Assembly: GCA_035411585.1 (NCBI GenBank)
Contig: DAONTI010000002.1
Location: forward strand, 124,001-188,000
DNA length: 64,000 bases
Direction: 5' to 3'
Source of the DNA: MWDV01 sp002070715
Lineage (GTDB): Bacteria; Verrucomicrobiota; Verrucomicrobiia; Limisphaerales; MWDV01
In this document: one piece after another, positions 9,401 through 17,128 of the stretch
Layout: the number at the start of each line of letters is the position of its first letter
Position numbering within the stretch: position 1 is the stretch's first letter
Program-made: the position numbers and the translations under genes
Notes under the pieces: model-generated
The model's input: only the letters and a program-made list of their open reading frames with translations
Told to the model about the DNA's origin: nothing
The model's database searches: none

Positions 9401-9892
9401 ATCCAATCCCTGGCCAGCAAGATCAATTCGCCGGTTCACGAGCTGGGGAAAAAGTTGGAGGCATTGCTGGAGCAGCAGAAGACCTTGGAGAGACAGGTCA
9501 AGGCACTGCAACAAAGAGAAGCGGCCGGAGCCGCGCAGGCGTTGCTGGACAAGGCGACCCGGATAAACGGAATTCCCGCCATCATCGAGCGGTTCGACGC
9601 GGAGGGCCAGAGCCTCCAAGACATCGTCAACGAATTGAAAGGCCGGTTTGAGGGGGTGATCCTTTTGGGCGGCGCCGCCCACGACGCTGTGGCGCTGGTG
9701 GCGGCTGTTTCCCCGTCCTTCACGGGCCGGGTGTCTGCCGGCAAGTTGATTCAACAAATCGCTCCCATTGTGGGCGGGAAGGGCGGCGGCAAACCGGACA
9801 GTGCCCGGGGGGGCGGCAAAGCGGTAGATAAACTGGACGAAGCCTTGAAGCAGGCGCGAACGCGATTGGCGGGCGAACCGGTTTCCGGATGA
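6425..9892 (+). CDS. alaS: alanyl-tRNA synthetase with in-frame transposase insertion
   Basis: This protein charges tRNA-Ala and is essential. It has 1155 residues; the family usually has 870-930. Residues 1-~322 are the aminoacylation domain (RQSFLDFFKSKQHTIVPSSS, FTNAGMNQF, GPCGPCSEL). AlaRS sequence resumes at about 550 with TEQEKIDIAFRVIADHIR and continues into the tRNA-binding helical region, the editing domain (HTVTH near 835, CGGTH near 944) and the C-Ala coiled coil and glycine-rich tail. The ~225 extra residues in between are a REP-associated tyrosine transposase, in frame and without stops, at a linker that is variable in the family. The catalytic and editing motifs are intact, so the enzyme could still work. 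Confidence 0.95.
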   Translation: MTSQHIRQSFLDFFKSKQHTIVPSSSLMPDSPNLLFTNAGMNQFVPIFLGQTQCPYTPGRAADTQKCIRAGGKHNDLEDVGLDTYHHTFFEMLGNWSFGDYFKREAIEWAWELVVGKWKFPPARLYATVFCPYLGEPGWEKKWAIELEQVLALTLTSRTFIAPDPNASPFEVSDQEAALYWARQFIAAQLDPKAHIIPGNKKDNFWMMGETGPCGPCSELHVDLTPAGNTNGALVNKGSAECIEIWNLVFIQFNANPDGTFAPLPAKHVDTGMGFERVTSIIQGTQGLTDFANARISNYETDIFRPIFDELERLCGKKYGSTLPGRGTFGGAHAPSRVPDRALAGGTDALPALVISGTADTKYSRRNLPHFERPWAKYMVTFITRERRQLTSPERDLVLKSVLHAHEHRQYRLYAACVMPDHVHLLFEPQVKQQDEAGNPVFWSVSEILQGIKSASAHNINKAIGTTGHVWEKESVDRIIRGQSDLEEKFHYICRNPWDAGVVERTENYPWLWIPNSSETKEKSSVSAVDEASTAAREARALPGNEVADDTEQEKIDIAFRVIADHIRTLGFAIADGIQPGNTDRNYVLRRILRRAVRYGRSLGFREPFFYKLVDVLADTMGDVFPEIRERKKNVQDVIRVEEEAFNKTLDKGIALFEEEVNKLPERHDRQISGAFAFKLYDEQGFPLDLTELMARERGLTVDTAGFEKLMEEQRARARAAQKKEVIALSQIETTTPTHFLGYEHAHIGADVQEVVTLKNKTAVVLNNSVCYAEMGGQVGDTGELADEHHVWRVTNTQKSGDTWLHFIAGTDAPQVGQHVTVRFDAARRNAIQRHHTVTHLLHWALHEVVSKEATQKGSFVGPDKLTFDFNSAPLTPAQVADVEKLVNERILENAGVSWTEVLFAEVKSRPDVMHLFGEKYGETVRVVQIGGQPEKLDGYSMELCGGTHTRATGEIGLFRIVSENAIAAGVRRIEAVAGLEAYQKATDEVALIQSLASKINSPVHELGKKLEALLEQQKTLERQVKALQQREAAGAAQALLDKATRINGIPAIIERFDAEGQSLQDIVNELKGRFEGVILLGGAAHDAVALVAAVSPSFTGRVSAGKLIQQIAPIVGGKGGGKPDSARGGGKAVDKLDEALKQARTRLAGEPVSG
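7413..7457. repeat. left-end REP-like hairpin pair of the alaS RAYT
   Basis: Two adjacent stem-loops are visible: 7420-7437 (stem acacgcg/cgcgtgt, loop ccct) and 7444-7457 (stem ccgcg/cgcgg, loop ccct). The segment 7413-7436 is nearly the reverse complement of 8031-8053 at the other end, with one mismatch and one indel. The arrangement matches the paired, inverted palindromes that flank RAYT elements. Confidence 0.75.
8008..8053. repeat. right-end REP-like hairpin pair of the alaS RAYT
   Basis: Two perfect 8-bp stem-loops lie side by side: 8008-8026 (ggttgacg/cgtcaacc) and 8029-8047 (cgcacgcg/cgcgtgcg). Both have the 3-base loop agg, the complement of the cct found in the left-end loops. The stem sequences differ while the loop is constant, which suggests recognition by structure. 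The hairpins are also translated as part of AlaRS. Confidence 0.78.
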
Positions 9893-9967
9893 GCGCGCGT
9901 CCGGATTCCTGGCTGACGCCACACCAAGATAGACAAGGCCCCTTTCCAATTACCTCTTTGATTCCCC

Positions 9968-10522
9968 ATGACGGACAAACCGAAAAACTCCCGTCGGCGA
10001 CGCAAGGCCCGCCCGTCGGCGATTGAAATCCGCGAGATGCGGCTGGATGATTTGCCGGCCGTGTTCGCGTTGGGCCAGAAACTGTTCACCGCCGAGGATT
10101 TGCCGACGTTGTATCGGAGCTGGGATGATGACGTCGTGATGCAATTGTTCAGTTCCGATCAGGAAACCTGTCTGGTCGCGGTGGCGGATCAAAAGATCGT
10201 GGGCTTTGCCTTGGGCAGCATCATGGAAAAACCCCGCAACGCCTGGCGATACGGTTGGTTGGAGTGGCTGGGCGTGGATGCCCGCTACAACCGGCATGGC
10301 ATCGCCACCCGGCTGCTGAACCAGTTGACCAGTCTGTTCATCCGCCGGCACGCCCGGATTTTGTTGGTGGACACGGACGAGGAAAACCACCCGGCCCTGG
10401 CATTTTTCCGTAAAAACGGATTCGGCCACGAACTGCGCCACGTTTATCTGTCCCAAAACCTCGATACCCATCCCGAGGCGATCGAACGCAAGGAAACCTG
10501 GCGGGACGACGAGGAGGATTGA
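9968..10522 (+). CDS. GNAT-family N-acetyltransferase
   Basis: This 184-residue protein has a basic N-terminus (KNSRRRRKARPS) followed by one GNAT domain from about residue 20. EIREMRLDDLPAVFAL is strand 1 and helix 1. WLEWLGVDARYNRHGIATRLL is the acetyl-CoA loop (usual pattern Q/RxxGxG/A, here RHGIA). NHPALAFFRKNGF is the C-terminal motif. Such enzymes transfer an acetyl group from acetyl-CoA to an amine; the substrate cannot be told. It follows alaS by 75 bases in the same direction and could share its transcript. A RimI-like role is possible but not supported by a specific residue. Confidence 0.85.
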   Translation: MTDKPKNSRRRRKARPSAIEIREMRLDDLPAVFALGQKLFTAEDLPTLYRSWDDDVVMQLFSSDQETCLVAVADQKIVGFALGSIMEKPRNAWRYGWLEWLGVDARYNRHGIATRLLNQLTSLFIRRHARILLVDTDEENHPALAFFRKNGFGHELRHVYLSQNLDTHPEAIERKETWRDDEED

Positions 10523-10611
10523 CCCGGGCCGGGGACGTGGTCCAAGGGCGCGCCGGGCGGCGGACAAAAATTGAAAAAATATTTGAATGTAGGGGCTGGA
10601 GATGTTATCTA

Positions 10612-10866
10612 ATGAACACTATGAAAAAAATTGTTATCCTGCTTAGCGTGATGGCGATGTCGTTCGCGGTGTATGCCGGTGAAGGATGCGCCCAGAACAA
10701 GGCCGCTTGCTCGAAGGAGAAGGCTGCCGTCTGTTGTGACAAGGCCAAGAAGAGCGAATGCACCGCCAAGGCGGCAGCCAACAAGGAATGCTGCAAGGAC
10801 GCGTGCCCGACCAAGGCCAATCAGACCGCCAAACGGAAGCAACTGAAGAGTCCCAAGGCTTCTTAA
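10612..10866 (+). CDS. small secreted cysteine-rich protein, putative metal binder
   Basis: This product of about 84 residues has a signal peptide (MKKIVILLSVMAMSFAVYA, cleavage after AYA or nearby). The mature part of about 60 residues contains eight cysteines in the pattern C, C, CC, C, CC, C with many lysines and alanines. It starts at ATG 10612 or 10621; GGAG at about 10597 suits either. Its terminator and the following gene, a heavy-metal P-type ATPase, suggest a periplasmic metal-binding or metal-buffering role, which is inference. I know no named family for it. Confidence 0.7.
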   Translation: MNTMKKIVILLSVMAMSFAVYAGEGCAQNKAACSKEKAAVCCDKAKKSECTAKAAANKECCKDACPTKANQTAKRKQLKSPKAS

Positions 10867-10899
10867 GCCTTTCCCAGCCTGCGCGCTGGAAGCATCAAG

Positions 10900-10934
10900 A
10901 TCCCCGCATGGGTTAACACCCCCGCGGGGATTTT
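10900..10934 (+). terminator. rho-independent terminator after the Cys-rich gene
   Basis: The stem atccccgc (10900-10907) pairs with gcggggat (10924-10931) across a 16-base loop and runs into a TTTT tract. It separates the Cys-rich gene from the metal ATPase, so the two are probably separate transcripts or linked by readthrough. Confidence 0.75.
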
Positions 10935-11011
10935 GTTTGGCGGAATTTTGCGAGAACGAAATTGCCGTCGCCTTTTCAACGGGAGATGTGCTAACGGTTC
11001 CCTCGTCGGTT

Positions 11012-13399
11012 ATGGCGTCTCCCGTCACATGTCCGAAGGCCAAAACGTCGTCCGCTCCGGATTGCGTGGTCCGGGCCATTCTGAACACTTTCGCCCGCGA
11101 ACCCAACCTCGAAGCCGTGACGGTGGATGCGCAGGCCCATACGGTGTCCGTGGCCACTTTGGGCCAAACGGATATGGACCGCTTGCGGCAACGGCTGATG
11201 GAGGCCCTCCAGCAGGTGCGTGATATACATGCGGGCGCACCCTGTGGCGCGGCGGAGGGGGATTGTGATTGTCGTCATTGCCCGGCCCCGTTATCGGCGG
11301 CGGAGTTGCGGCAATTCAACATCCACTGGGAAGGCGGTGTCACCCGGGTGTCGCGGGTGACCTGTCCCACGGCCCCCGCGCTTTGGCGTTGGCGCAAGCT
11401 CCCGTTGCCGCGGTTTGTCCAGCGCGAGGTGGAATTCGTTGAAGCCGGGGAACATCCCGGCGAATGGAGGTGGCAGTTGTTATGCGCGGGGCTGTGTGCG
11501 GGGTTCGGACTCACGGCGGCGGTCGTCACGGCGCGGGCGGGGGTGTGGGGTTTCCCGGGCTACCTTTTTTACGGTCTGGCTTATCTGGCGGGCAGTTGGT
11601 TTGCCGCGCAGGAAGCCTGGGAACGCCTGCGGCAGGACCGGGGACTGGACGTGCATTTCCTCATGCTCGCGGTCGCCGCAGGTGCCGCGGCCGTGCATCA
11701 ATGGAACGAAGGCGTCATCTTATTGTTCCTCTTCTCGCTGGCGGGTGCGCTTGAGCACTATGCCGCGGAGCGCACCCGACGGGAAATCCGGTCGTTGTTT
11801 CGCGCCGCGCCGAAGGTCGCCATCCAGTTGGATGCGGATGGCCACGAGCGCGAGATTGCTGTGGACGCGATCCGCGGTGGCATGCGTCTATTGGTCCGGC
11901 CCGGAGGCCAGTTTCCCGTGGACGCGGAGGTCAGCAAAGGCCGGAGCGCCGCGGACGAATCAAATTTGACGGGAGAAGCTGTGCCCGTGGAAAAGGCGGT
12001 GGGCGACCGGGTGCTGGCGGGCACCATCAATCTCTGGGGCGCCGTGGAGATCACCGCCTTGCGTCCGGCGGCGGAAAGCGCGTTGCAAAAAATCATCCGG
12101 CTCATTGAGGAGGCGCAACGACGGAAAGCGCCGGCGCAACGATTCACGGACCGCTACAGCGCGCCCTACACCTACACAGTCATCGCGGGATCGTTCCTCA
12201 TGTTTTTTGTCTGGTGGCTTGGGTTTGGGCTGGCCCCGTTTGTTTCTCCCCAGCCCGACCAGCCGGGTTTAAGCGCTTTTTACCGCACGATGACGTTGTT
12301 GGTGGTGTCGTCGCCGTGTGCTCTGGTGCTTTCGATTCCCTCGGCGGTGCTGGCGGCCATTGCTTGGGGGGCCCGGCACGGCATTTTGATTCGCGGTGGC
12401 GCGGCGGTGGAAAAAATGGCCGAGGTCAAAGTCGTGGCGCTCGACAAAACCGGCACCCTGACCACGGGCGACCTGCGGGTGGAAAAAATCGAAAGCTTTC
12501 CGTCGGGGCACGAAGCCGAGGTGGCGCAGTGGGCATATTCTCTCGAAAAACTTTCGGCGCATCCCCTGGCCCGGGCCATCACACGATACGGGAAACAGCA
12601 CGGCTTGGCGGCCCGTGAATTCGAGCAGTTCGAATCCATCACCGGATACGGACTGCGCGCCAGAAACGGCGATACCGTTTATCTACTCGGCCGGCAGGAT
12701 TGGGTGGAGGCGCAGGTGGACGACGGGAAATCTCTGTCCGCGCCGCCCGCCGAAAAATCGGCGGCTGCCGGTGCGTCGGAAATCTGGTTGCGCGCCGGGG
12801 CATTGCGGGGCCGGCTTGTGTTGCGTGACGCGATCCGGCCTCAAGCGCGCGAAGTGGTGGATGAATTGCGCCGGGAAGGGTTGCGTTGCGTGGTGTTGAC
12901 GGGGGATCGTCCGGCGGCGGCCGATCATCTGCGCACGCAGTTGAACCTGGACGAAGTGCGGGCTGAATTAAAACCCGAGGACAAGGTGGCGGCGGTGAAG
13001 GCGCTCAGTGAAGGCGGCCAACGAGTGGCCATGGTGGGCGATGGAGTGAACGATGCTCCGAGCCTCGCGGCGGCACACGTGGGCGTGGCGATGGGCGCGC
13101 GGGGGGCGGACGCGGCCTTGGAACAGGCGGACGTGGTGTTGATGCATGACCGGTTGGAAAATTTCCTTGCCGCGTTCCGATTGAGTCAGCGGGCGCGGTG
13201 GATTATCCGGCAAAACCTGATCATCTCCTTGGGCACAGTGGTGGTGCTGGTGGGGTTTGCGTTGCTCGGGCGCATTCCGCTGCCGGTGGCCGTCATTGGT
13301 CACGAAGGCAGCACGGTGGTGGTAGTGATGAACAGTCTGCGGCTGCTCCTCGGCACCGGCATCCAGCGGCGGGAAGACAATCCGTCCCCGCACGATTGA
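11012..13399 (+). CDS. P1B-4-type heavy-metal transporting ATPase
   Basis: This inner-membrane P-type ATPase exports divalent transition metals (cobalt, zinc or iron in the P1B-4 group). Visible motifs are TGEAVP (~321), SPC in the metal-site helix (~432, SSPCALVLSIP), DKTGT with the phosphorylated Asp (~476), GDGVNDAP (~675) and HEGST in the last helix. SPC with HEG(G/S)T marks P1B-4 and differs from the CPC of Cu/Zn/Cd pumps. Unlike most P1B-4 enzymes it has an N-terminal extension with a degenerate HMA-like fold and a Cys/His patch (GDCDCRHCP). I chose ATG 11012; a TTG at 10937 is in frame but lies directly after the terminator. Length from 11012 is 795 residues. Confidence 0.87.
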   Translation: MASPVTCPKAKTSSAPDCVVRAILNTFAREPNLEAVTVDAQAHTVSVATLGQTDMDRLRQRLMEALQQVRDIHAGAPCGAAEGDCDCRHCPAPLSAAELRQFNIHWEGGVTRVSRVTCPTAPALWRWRKLPLPRFVQREVEFVEAGEHPGEWRWQLLCAGLCAGFGLTAAVVTARAGVWGFPGYLFYGLAYLAGSWFAAQEAWERLRQDRGLDVHFLMLAVAAGAAAVHQWNEGVILLFLFSLAGALEHYAAERTRREIRSLFRAAPKVAIQLDADGHEREIAVDAIRGGMRLLVRPGGQFPVDAEVSKGRSAADESNLTGEAVPVEKAVGDRVLAGTINLWGAVEITALRPAAESALQKIIRLIEEAQRRKAPAQRFTDRYSAPYTYTVIAGSFLMFFVWWLGFGLAPFVSPQPDQPGLSAFYRTMTLLVVSSPCALVLSIPSAVLAAIAWGARHGILIRGGAAVEKMAEVKVVALDKTGTLTTGDLRVEKIESFPSGHEAEVAQWAYSLEKLSAHPLARAITRYGKQHGLAAREFEQFESITGYGLRARNGDTVYLLGRQDWVEAQVDDGKSLSAPPAEKSAAAGASEIWLRAGALRGRLVLRDAIRPQAREVVDELRREGLRCVVLTGDRPAAADHLRTQLNLDEVRAELKPEDKVAAVKALSEGGQRVAMVGDGVNDAPSLAAAHVGVAMGARGADAALEQADVVLMHDRLENFLAAFRLSQRARWIIRQNLIISLGTVVVLVGFALLGRIPLPVAVIGHEGSTVVVVMNSLRLLLGTGIQRREDNPSPHD

Positions 13400-13462
13400 A
13401 ATGGAGCTGGCTCTGCTGGGTTTTGACTTGTTGCGCGTTTACGCCGATGCTTGCCGTCGCGT

Positions 13463-14002
13463 ATGAGTATTGTGACCAAGGGCGGCGATGCCGGGTTGAC
13501 GAGTTTGATGTATGGCCGGCGCATTGCCAAAAGCCATCCGCGCGTAGAGGCTTACGGCTGTGTGGATGAACTGAACGCTGCACTGGGCGTGGCGCGTGCG
13601 ACGGCAACGCAACCGTTTCTCCGCAATCATTTGGCGCGGGTTCAAGAAAACCTCGTGCAATTGATGGGGGAACTGGCAACCGCGCCCGAGGATCTCGCGC
13701 GCTTTGGCCGGGACGGTTTTCAGGTGGTGACCCCGGAGTTGACCGCCCTGTTGGATCGGGTAATCGCGGAGATCGAATCGCAGGGCGTATCGTTCAAAGG
13801 TTGGGCGACGCCGGGGGCCACGCCGGCCGCCGCCGTGCTGGACCTCGCCCGCACTGTCTGCCGTAGGGCCGAACGCCGCGTGTGCGGCCTCTCGGAAGCC
13901 GGAGAACTCACCAACCCGGAAATCGTTGTTTATCTGAACCGGCTGTCGGATTTGTTGTGGCTCTTAGCGCGTTGGGCGGAGTCCCATGTGGCTGCGGAGT
14001 GA
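13463..14002 (+). CDS. PduO-type cob(I)alamin adenosyltransferase
   Basis: This 179-residue enzyme transfers the adenosyl group of ATP to cob(I)alamin to give coenzyme B12. The family's N-terminal ATP-binding motif is clear (SIVTKGGDAGLTSLMYG, usual form TKxGDxGxT), and the central helix VEAYGCVDELNAALG and the C-terminal CRRAERRV...NRLSDLLWLLAR are typical of PduO/MMAB. ATG 13463 matches the family start; a TTG four codons upstream is less likely. It follows the metal ATPase by 63 bases. A cobalt link between the two is an attractive but unproven reading. Confidence 0.93.
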   Translation: MSIVTKGGDAGLTSLMYGRRIAKSHPRVEAYGCVDELNAALGVARATATQPFLRNHLARVQENLVQLMGELATAPEDLARFGRDGFQVVTPELTALLDRVIAEIESQGVSFKGWATPGATPAAAVLDLARTVCRRAERRVCGLSEAGELTNPEIVVYLNRLSDLLWLLARWAESHVAAE

Positions 14003-14355
14003 CGATGCATGGTTCCTCCACGCGCCGATGGCTTTGGCATGGCGGCTTTCCGAGAAGCAACAGATTTCCGCTTTGCGGCAACCACGGCGTGTTTGTCTCC
14101 GAGGTGGAGAAGCGCGCCAGCGATTTGCGTGAATTTCCAATTTGAAGGGCGCACAACCGGCAGGTACGTTGCGTATCATTCGAAGTCACGAATGATTGTT
14201 AACACGATTGAGAACGGTAAACCTCCCGCGAGCGCCGCCCGCGAGTATGATGCACGCCGGTCGTTGTCGTGTGCCGCACCGTTGTGTCGGTGCGGGTTCT
14301 GTTGCCCAGACGAAGGGCCACGATTTCAGGCTGACTTGCCGGTGTTTGTCTCACC
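14003..14355. other. intergenic region with one hairpin
   Basis: No gene is recognised over about 350 bases. A perfect 8-bp stem-loop lies at 14274-14295 (ccgcaccg/cggtgcgg, loop ttgtgt) without a T-run, so it is a weak terminator candidate at best. The A/T-rich stretch around 14175-14215 could contain a promoter for the next gene. Confidence 0.35.
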
Positions 14356-15066
14356 ATGAATCCCGTTCAAATCGCCCTCGCCATTGCCATTGTCATCGCG
14401 GCGCTCGCCGGAGCGGCGGTGTTGTTGATGAAATCCTGCGCCCGAATGCCGGGAGAAATAGCGGAAAGTTCCGGGGAGGCGGTGGTGCGGACGGCGGACC
14501 AAGCCGCCCACAAAGCCGTTGACCTCGGGAAAAGGGTTTGGGATGGAGTGGGGCGGCGTCTTAACATTCGCCCCGAAATCCGCATTGATCGGGAGACGGA
14601 GATTGCCTTTGATCGCGGCGTCCTGGAACTCGTCACTTTGAAACGGGGTTTCACCCATGAGTACACGTGGGAAAACACCTGGTTGGGCAGCACCAAATCC
14701 ATCCGCCTGAAAGGTTATTTCACCGCCTCGGTGGGCTTCGATCTCAACGAGCATTTTTATCTCAACATCCATTCGGAAAATCTCCGGGTTGACTTGGAGT
14801 TCCCGCCGCCCCGATTGCTCGCGTGCGAGCTGAATGATTACAAGGCCTTGGTGGAGCAAGGGTATTGGAACCGGCTTTCCGAAGCGGAACGGCATGAGGC
14901 GATCAACGCGATGATTGCGAGCGCGCGGCAGGCGATGGGCAGCAATCAAGAATGGCTGGCCGAAGCGAAACGAATGCTGCTGGAGCAGATCGGCGATGTC
15001 ATCCTCCAAAACGGGGGGAACTTGGGCTTCGCGAATGACGCGCCTTTCCCGCAATTGCCGGAGTAA
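14356..15066 (+). CDS. membrane-anchored protein, DUF4230-like
   Basis: This 236-residue protein has one N-terminal transmembrane helix (residues ~5-27, rich in Ala, Ile and Val) followed by a soluble domain. The region EIAFDRGVLELVTLKRGFTHEYTW...LKGYFTASVGFDL resembles DUF4230 proteins, whose function is unknown; the assignment is tentative. The rest is helical (EAERHEAINAMIASARQAMG). It is expected to face the periplasm. It converges with the reductase gene, whose end lies 4 bases away. Confidence 0.6.
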   Translation: MNPVQIALAIAIVIAALAGAAVLLMKSCARMPGEIAESSGEAVVRTADQAAHKAVDLGKRVWDGVGRRLNIRPEIRIDRETEIAFDRGVLELVTLKRGFTHEYTWENTWLGSTKSIRLKGYFTASVGFDLNEHFYLNIHSENLRVDLEFPPPRLLACELNDYKALVEQGYWNRLSEAERHEAINAMIASARQAMGSNQEWLAEAKRMLLEQIGDVILQNGGNLGFANDAPFPQLPE

Positions 15067-15070
15067 AATT

Positions 15071-15796
15071 TTACAACGACGCCCGCTCCGTCCGCCGCCG
15101 AAATACCACGAAGAGTTCGTCACCGTGGCGCTTTCGGCTCACCAGTTGAAACGACGCGGCGAAAGCAAGCGTCGGGAAACCCCGGCCTTCGGCAATCGTG
15201 GGCGCGCGGCGTCCACCAAAGATCAAGGGGCAGAGGGTGAGATGCACCTCGTCCACCAGTCCGGCGCGAAACATCGCCTCGTTCAATTCGCCGCCCCCCT
15301 CGCACAGCAGCCGTTTTACCTTCCATTGAGCGTGCAGCCAACGCAGTGCCGCGCGCAGGTTGACTTCCTGACGTCCGCAAATCTTGACGTCATCAGCCAG
15401 CGTCCGTAACTGCCGCAACGCGAGCGCGGTCGCCCGTTGTGAGGTCAGGATGATGATCGGGGAAAAGCGCTGGGTGAAAATGTGGGCGTCGGGATGGAGC
15501 GTACCGGAGCCGCTGACAATCACGCGCAAATTATATTCGGCCAAACCGCGGCGCAGACGTTGGCGACGGTATTTGGCCGCTCCCGGGCCAAGGTTAACCG
15601 GGGCGGAATCCACGGTGCGCGCGCCCGACATCACCGCGTCCACCGTGGCGCGCAGTTCCAGCAAATGAGCGTGATCGCGCGCGCTGCCGAAGGTCGAGAC
15701 GGCGCGGTTCGCCGTTGCGATTTTTCCATCGGCGGTCATGGCCATGTTCACCAGCACAAAGGGGCGATCGGTGGGGACAGAAGCGGTGGATTTCAT
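15071..15796 (-). CDS. RibD C-terminal-like pyrimidine reductase
   Basis: This 241-residue protein matches the reductase half of RibD, the NADPH-dependent step of riboflavin synthesis. It has RPFVLVNMAMTADGKIA at the N-terminus, the ribose-phosphate-binding stretch LELRATVDAVMSGARTV, and CEGGGELNEAMFRAGLVDEVHLT near the C-terminus. There is no deaminase domain. Stand-alone members reduce either the riboflavin intermediate or other pterin/folate-like substrates, so the substrate is uncertain. It lies 28 bases downstream of queA on the same strand and is probably co-transcribed with it. Confidence 0.87.
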   Translation of the reverse strand: MKSTASVPTDRPFVLVNMAMTADGKIATANRAVSTFGSARDHAHLLELRATVDAVMSGARTVDSAPVNLGPGAAKYRRQRLRRGLAEYNLRVIVSGSGTLHPDAHIFTQRFSPIIILTSQRATALALRQLRTLADDVKICGRQEVNLRAALRWLHAQWKVKRLLCEGGGELNEAMFRAGLVDEVHLTLCPLIFGGRRAPTIAEGRGFPTLAFAASFQLVSRKRHGDELFVVFRRRTERASL

Positions 15797-15824
15797 ATAA
15801 GCGAATTCGTGCGGCGGGTGAAAA

Positions 15825-16901
15825 TTATCCGATCAACATAGCATCGCCGTAGCTGAAAAAGCGGTAGCGTTCACGGATGGCTTCGGCATAAGCGCGTAAG
15901 ACGAGGTCGCGTCCGTTGGTATTGCCGGGTGCGGCAAAAGCGCTCACCAGCATCAGCAAGGTGGAACAGGGTAGATGAAAGTTCGTCAGTAACACGTCCA
16001 CCACCTGAAAACGGTACGGGGGATGAATGAAAAGACGGGTTTGTCCGCTTCCGGCCACCAAGCGTCCTTGCTGCGCGGTCGCCACACTTTCCAGCACGCG
16101 CACCGTGGTGGTGCCCGCCGCGATCACTCGCCGGCTCTCATGTCTGGCTGCATTTACGGCGCGCGCCGTTGTATCGCTGAGCACGAAACGTTCGGCATGC
16201 ATGGGGTGCGCGGCCAGGGTCGCGGTTTTCACCGGGGCAAACGTGCCCAACCCGACATGCAACGTGAGATAATGCACCTCCACGCCGCGCGCGCGGATGG
16301 ACGCCAACAATTCCGGCGTGAAATGCAATCCCGCCGTGGGCGCGGCCACGGACCCGGCTTCGGTGGCGAACACGGTTTGATAGCGTTCCTTGTCGTTGTC
16401 CAGCTTGTCGCCTGGACGGCGCAGGATGTAGGGCGGCAAAGGGACTTCGCCGAGCGCATCCAAGTCGCGCTTGATTTCGGGAGTGCCACTGAAGGAAAGC
16501 CGGCGGTGTCCTTCGGCGTTCGTGGCAATCACGGTGGCGATGATGCCGGTGGTTTGACCGGATCTATCGGCAACCGAAATGCGCGCGCCCTCGCGGGCCC
16601 GTTTTCCTGGACGCAGCATGACCCACCAGTCGTTGACCGCATTTTCCTCCAGCAACAACATCTCGAACCGCCCACCCGTCCGGGCATTGACGCCGGACAA
16701 CCGCGCGGGGATGACCCGTGAGTTGTTCAATACCAGCACGTCGCCGGGCTGTAATTGCTCCAAAAAATCGCGAAACCGGCGATGGACGATCTGGCCGGAG
16801 GCCCGCCGCAGGATGAGCAACCGCGATTCATCACGCTGGGATGCGGGATGCTGGGCAATCAATTCCGGTGGCAGGTCGTAATGAAAATCCGCCGTTCGCA
16901 T
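15825..16901 (-). CDS. queA: S-adenosylmethionine:tRNA ribosyltransferase-isomerase
   Basis: QueA builds epoxyqueuosine at the wobble position of tRNAs with GUN anticodons by moving the ribosyl part of S-adenosylmethionine onto preQ1. The 358-residue protein shows FHYDLPPELIAQHPA at the N-terminus, DVLVLNNSRVIPARL, AAPTAGLHFTPELL and FLLTNFHLP-type sequence (LLTNFHLPCSTLLMLVSAFA). I use the ATG at 16901 (MRTADFHYD), which fits the family start; an upstream ATG would add 19 unrelated residues. It is divergent from mraZ across about 230 bases. Confidence 0.96.
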   Translation of the reverse strand: MRTADFHYDLPPELIAQHPASQRDESRLLILRRASGQIVHRRFRDFLEQLQPGDVLVLNNSRVIPARLSGVNARTGGRFEMLLLEENAVNDWWVMLRPGKRAREGARISVADRSGQTTGIIATVIATNAEGHRRLSFSGTPEIKRDLDALGEVPLPPYILRRPGDKLDNDKERYQTVFATEAGSVAAPTAGLHFTPELLASIRARGVEVHYLTLHVGLGTFAPVKTATLAAHPMHAERFVLSDTTARAVNAARHESRRVIAAGTTTVRVLESVATAQQGRLVAGSGQTRLFIHPPYRFQVVDVLLTNFHLPCSTLLMLVSAFAAPGNTNGRDLVLRAYAEAIRERYRFFSYGDAMLIG

Positions 16902-17046
16902 GTGACGAAAGAGTATCAGACGACCAAAAAATCTGAAATTAGAAATAACTAACGTCAAATCAGATGCTTAGGCAATTTTTACGCGGTTTTTTGGCCGACT
17001 AGAATCGGATTGTGAATAACTTTTGAATAAACTGCAAAAAATCTTG

Positions 17047-17095
17047 TTGACAGGAAGTGGGGGAAAGTGGTTAAAAGTGGGGCGCGGTGGGGCAA
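17047..17095 (+). promoter_or_regulatory. mraZ promoter with MraZ operator repeats
   Basis: Four GTGG repeats sit at 17057, 17067, 17077 and 17087, exactly 10 bases apart. This is the arrangement of MraZ boxes (phased TGGGN-type repeats) through which MraZ represses its own dcw operon in other bacteria. A candidate promoter overlaps them: TTGACA at 17047-17052 and TTAAAA at 17071-17076, 18 bases apart. Repressor bound to the repeats would cover the -10 region. Confidence 0.78.
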
Positions 17096-17128
17096 TAGGA
17101 GTGCTCGAGTTGCCGCCGTGAATAAGTC

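Noticed and set aside
8228..9949. Long antisense frame opposite alaS (573 codons)
   Set aside because: It mirrors alaS codon structure, a common effect in GC-rich genes, and its product resembles no protein.
14274..14295. Terminator after the cobalamin adenosyltransferase
   Set aside because: The stem is perfect but lies about 270 bases downstream and has no T-run.
16588..16610. A REP-like gcgccctcgcgggc sequence within queA
   Set aside because: It matches only the core of one alaS hairpin, lacks a paired second hairpin and is explained by coding sequence.
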